DNA of 64,000 nt from CAVUQH01 sp963774445 (GTDB lineage Bacteria > Myxococcota_A > Polyangia > Haliangiales > Haliangiaceae): positions 124,001-188,000 of the forward strand of contig CAVZFC010000016.1 of the NCBI GenBank assembly GCA_963774445.1. The letters run 5' to 3'. Below are positions 62,765 to 64,000 of this stretch, one piece after another. Every line of letters begins with the position of its first letter. Within the stretch, counting starts at the first letter, position 1. A program made the translations under genes and the position numbers. The notes below the pieces were generated by a model that searched no databases, was not told the DNA's origin, and saw only the letters and a program-made list of their open reading frames with translations.

Positions 62765-64000
62765 ATGCGCAAACACCTGTCGTTCGCCACCCTGTCCATC
62801 ATCGGCTTCTCCCTCCTCGCCCGGCACGTCGGCGCCGGCGAGAGCACCACCGGCATCGGCGCCATCGGCGGCGGCCTCTCGGTCACCCCGGCCGGCACCG
62901 TCTCGCTATCGGTGCCCCTGAACCTGCCGCCCGCCCGCGGCGGCGTACCGATCCCCTTGCGCATCGTCCACGACGGCTCCACCGCAGGTGCCGGCCGCGG
63001 CGGTGATCTCGGCGTCGGCTGGTCGATCCCGTTCACCTACGTCGAAAAGACCGAGACCTTCGCGCATACCCGCCCGAAGTACTTCTCCGACCCCAACCGG
63101 GCGCCCGAGCCCCTCGACCGCGTCTACCTGTCGCTCGACGGCGCCAAGATGCTGATGGTCCCCGTGGACAACAGCGGCACCTACCGGGCGATGGTCGGTC
63201 CCCAGACCATGACCCTGGTCGATCGCGGCAGCCTCGGCTGGCGCCTCTTCGACGGCTCCGGCCACACCTTCGACATGACCAGGGACCCGCGCCTGCTCCA
63301 GCAGGGCATGTGGCTGCTGACCGAGGTCAACGACGCCACCACCCGCAACCCCGTCCGCCTCAGCTACGGCGTCCAGAACGTCGCCGTCGGTGACGGCACC
63401 GCCCAGGAGCTCGAGCTCAGCGCCATCGAATACAACCTCGCCACCGGCGGCGCCTGCGCCAAGAACCGCATCGAGCTCGCCTACGGCCCGTGGAACGGCG
63501 ACCCCGGCGGCGCCGTCGATCCGAACCTGCCCGGCAACGGCAACGGCGACCCGTTCGCCCTGTGGAGCGTCGGCGGTGCTCTACGAGTCCGCACCCGCGT
63601 CCTCAGGCGCGTCAACGTCCTCGCCCACGGCGACACCTGCGGCACCTCCGACCAGCGCGTCCGCCTCCGCCGCTACCAGTTCTCCTACAACCCCGACGCC
63701 GACACCGGCTCCCCACGCCTGGTCGCCTCCGACGTCTACGGCCGCCAGGGCACGGCCGAGGAGAGCCAGCGCCTGCCGATCGGTCGCTACCAGTACGGCA
63801 GCGCGACCACCGACGGCAAGCTGGTCATGGAGAAACAAGTGCTGCCCGGCGCGCCTCAGGACCGGGTCCAGGATGTCCGTGCAGACAAGCTCGGCGGGCA
63901 CCGCACGCGCTACATCACGAGGGAGGTGCTGACCGACATCACCGGCGATGGACGCGCTGATTTCCTGGTTCCAGGCCCGAACGACATCAGCCGCGTATTC
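62765..64000 (+). CDS. SpvB/TcB-type Rhs-family protein (5' part; runs off the right edge)
   Basis: The frame from ATG 62765 is open to the edge (412 codons). A signal peptide comes first (LSFATLSIIGFSLLARHVGAG). The N-terminal block has GIGAIGGGLSVTPAGTVSLS, VPLNLPPARGGVPIPLRIVH and DLGVGWSIPFTYVEKT, which is typical of SpvB and of TcB/TcaC proteins of Tc toxin complexes. Then come LSAIEYNLATGGACAKNRIE, a VCBS-like VLTDITGDGRADFLVPG near the edge and more beta repeats. In Tc toxins the B subunit forms the shell that holds the toxic C-terminus; many free-living bacteria carry related Rhs proteins. The toxin tip is beyond the edge. Confidence 0.78.
   Translation, partial: MRKHLSFATLSIIGFSLLARHVGAGESTTGIGAIGGGLSVTPAGTVSLSVPLNLPPARGGVPIPLRIVHDGSTAGAGRGGDLGVGWSIPFTYVEKTETFAHTRPKYFSDPNRAPEPLDRVYLSLDGAKMLMVPVDNSGTYRAMVGPQTMTLVDRGSLGWRLFDGSGHTFDMTRDPRLLQQGMWLLTEVNDATTRNPVRLSYGVQNVAVGDGTAQELELSAIEYNLATGGACAKNRIELAYGPWNGDPGGAVDPNLPGNGNGDPFALWSVGGALRVRTRVLRRVNVLAHGDTCGTSDQRVRLRRYQFSYNPDADTGSPRLVASDVYGRQGTAEESQRLPIGRYQYGSATTDGKLVMEKQVLPGAPQDRVQDVRADKLGGHRTRYITREVLTDITGDGRADFLVPGPNDISRVF

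Overview
This is a very GC-rich 64 kb chromosomal window from what looks like a member of the Myxococcota (delta-proteobacterial lineage). The case rests on recognisable traits, not on a tree. There are two secreted proteins with MYXO-CTERM-type C-termini (9847-13267 and 50903-51796), an AgmX/PglI-type C-terminal domain (30641-31234), Hanks-type kinase and PP2C signalling, a GHKL ATPase with a PEGA tail, a MshEN-domain protein, and many lipoproteins and beta-propeller/VCBS proteins. No rRNA, tRNA, CRISPR array, phage module or replication origin is visible.

Layout. 1-9.4 kb: type IV pilus tip and minor-pilin cluster. A leftward operon runs fimT/gspH-like, pilY1, pilV, pilW, pilX with overlapping stop/start codons. 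Beyond a lipoprotein gene on the other strand lies a second PilY1-like gene cut by the left edge. 9.4-13.3 kb: PilZ protein and a large subtilase with VCBS repeats. 13.4-19.2 kb: rightward flippase, small lipoprotein and giant TPR protein. 19.2-31.2 kb: regulatory and housekeeping genes, namely a Ser/Thr kinase, TraR/DksA zinc finger, exported HEAT protein, ClpX, a winged-helix regulator, PP2C phosphatase, PdxA, a Crp/Fnr regulator, CPBP protease and AgmX-like protein. 31.3-42.9 kb: exported transglutaminase, transporter-HEAT-cyclic-nucleotide fusion, exported dikinase-like protein, DoxX, and a leftward cluster of three cytoplasmic or inner-membrane proteins of unknown role. 43-54 kb: lipase-like lipoprotein, OPA-type transporter, MshEN protein, a low-complexity zinc-ribbon membrane protein, MYXO-CTERM protein, TlpA-like thioredoxin and small secreted proteins. 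54-64 kb: an accessory region with a 55-bp tandem palindromic repeat, a kinase remnant, a decayed ISKra4-like element, an orphan GHH/HNH nuclease-toxin C-terminus with a probable immunity gene, a broken gene of unknown function, two lipoproteins, and the start of an SpvB/TcB-type Rhs-toxin gene running off the right edge.

How the genes may fit together. Much of the window is cell-envelope and surface biology (pilus tip, secreted peptidase, exported repeat proteins, toxin delivery), with phospho-signalling (kinase, PP2C, degenerate receiver) and cyclic-nucleotide or PilZ inputs interspersed. The most interesting stretch is 56.3-64 kb. There a toxin C-terminal module lacks a start codon and sits directly behind a dead transposase, and a short promoter-proximal motif is shared by the lipoprotein gene at 60715 and the SpvB/TcB gene at 62765.

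Data caution. At least eight reading frames are broken by single-base shifts, most of them apparent +1 insertions. Some may be assembly errors and some real decay. I annotate the inferred full genes and give the break points. All family assignments come from reading the sequence and from memory; no database search was run.
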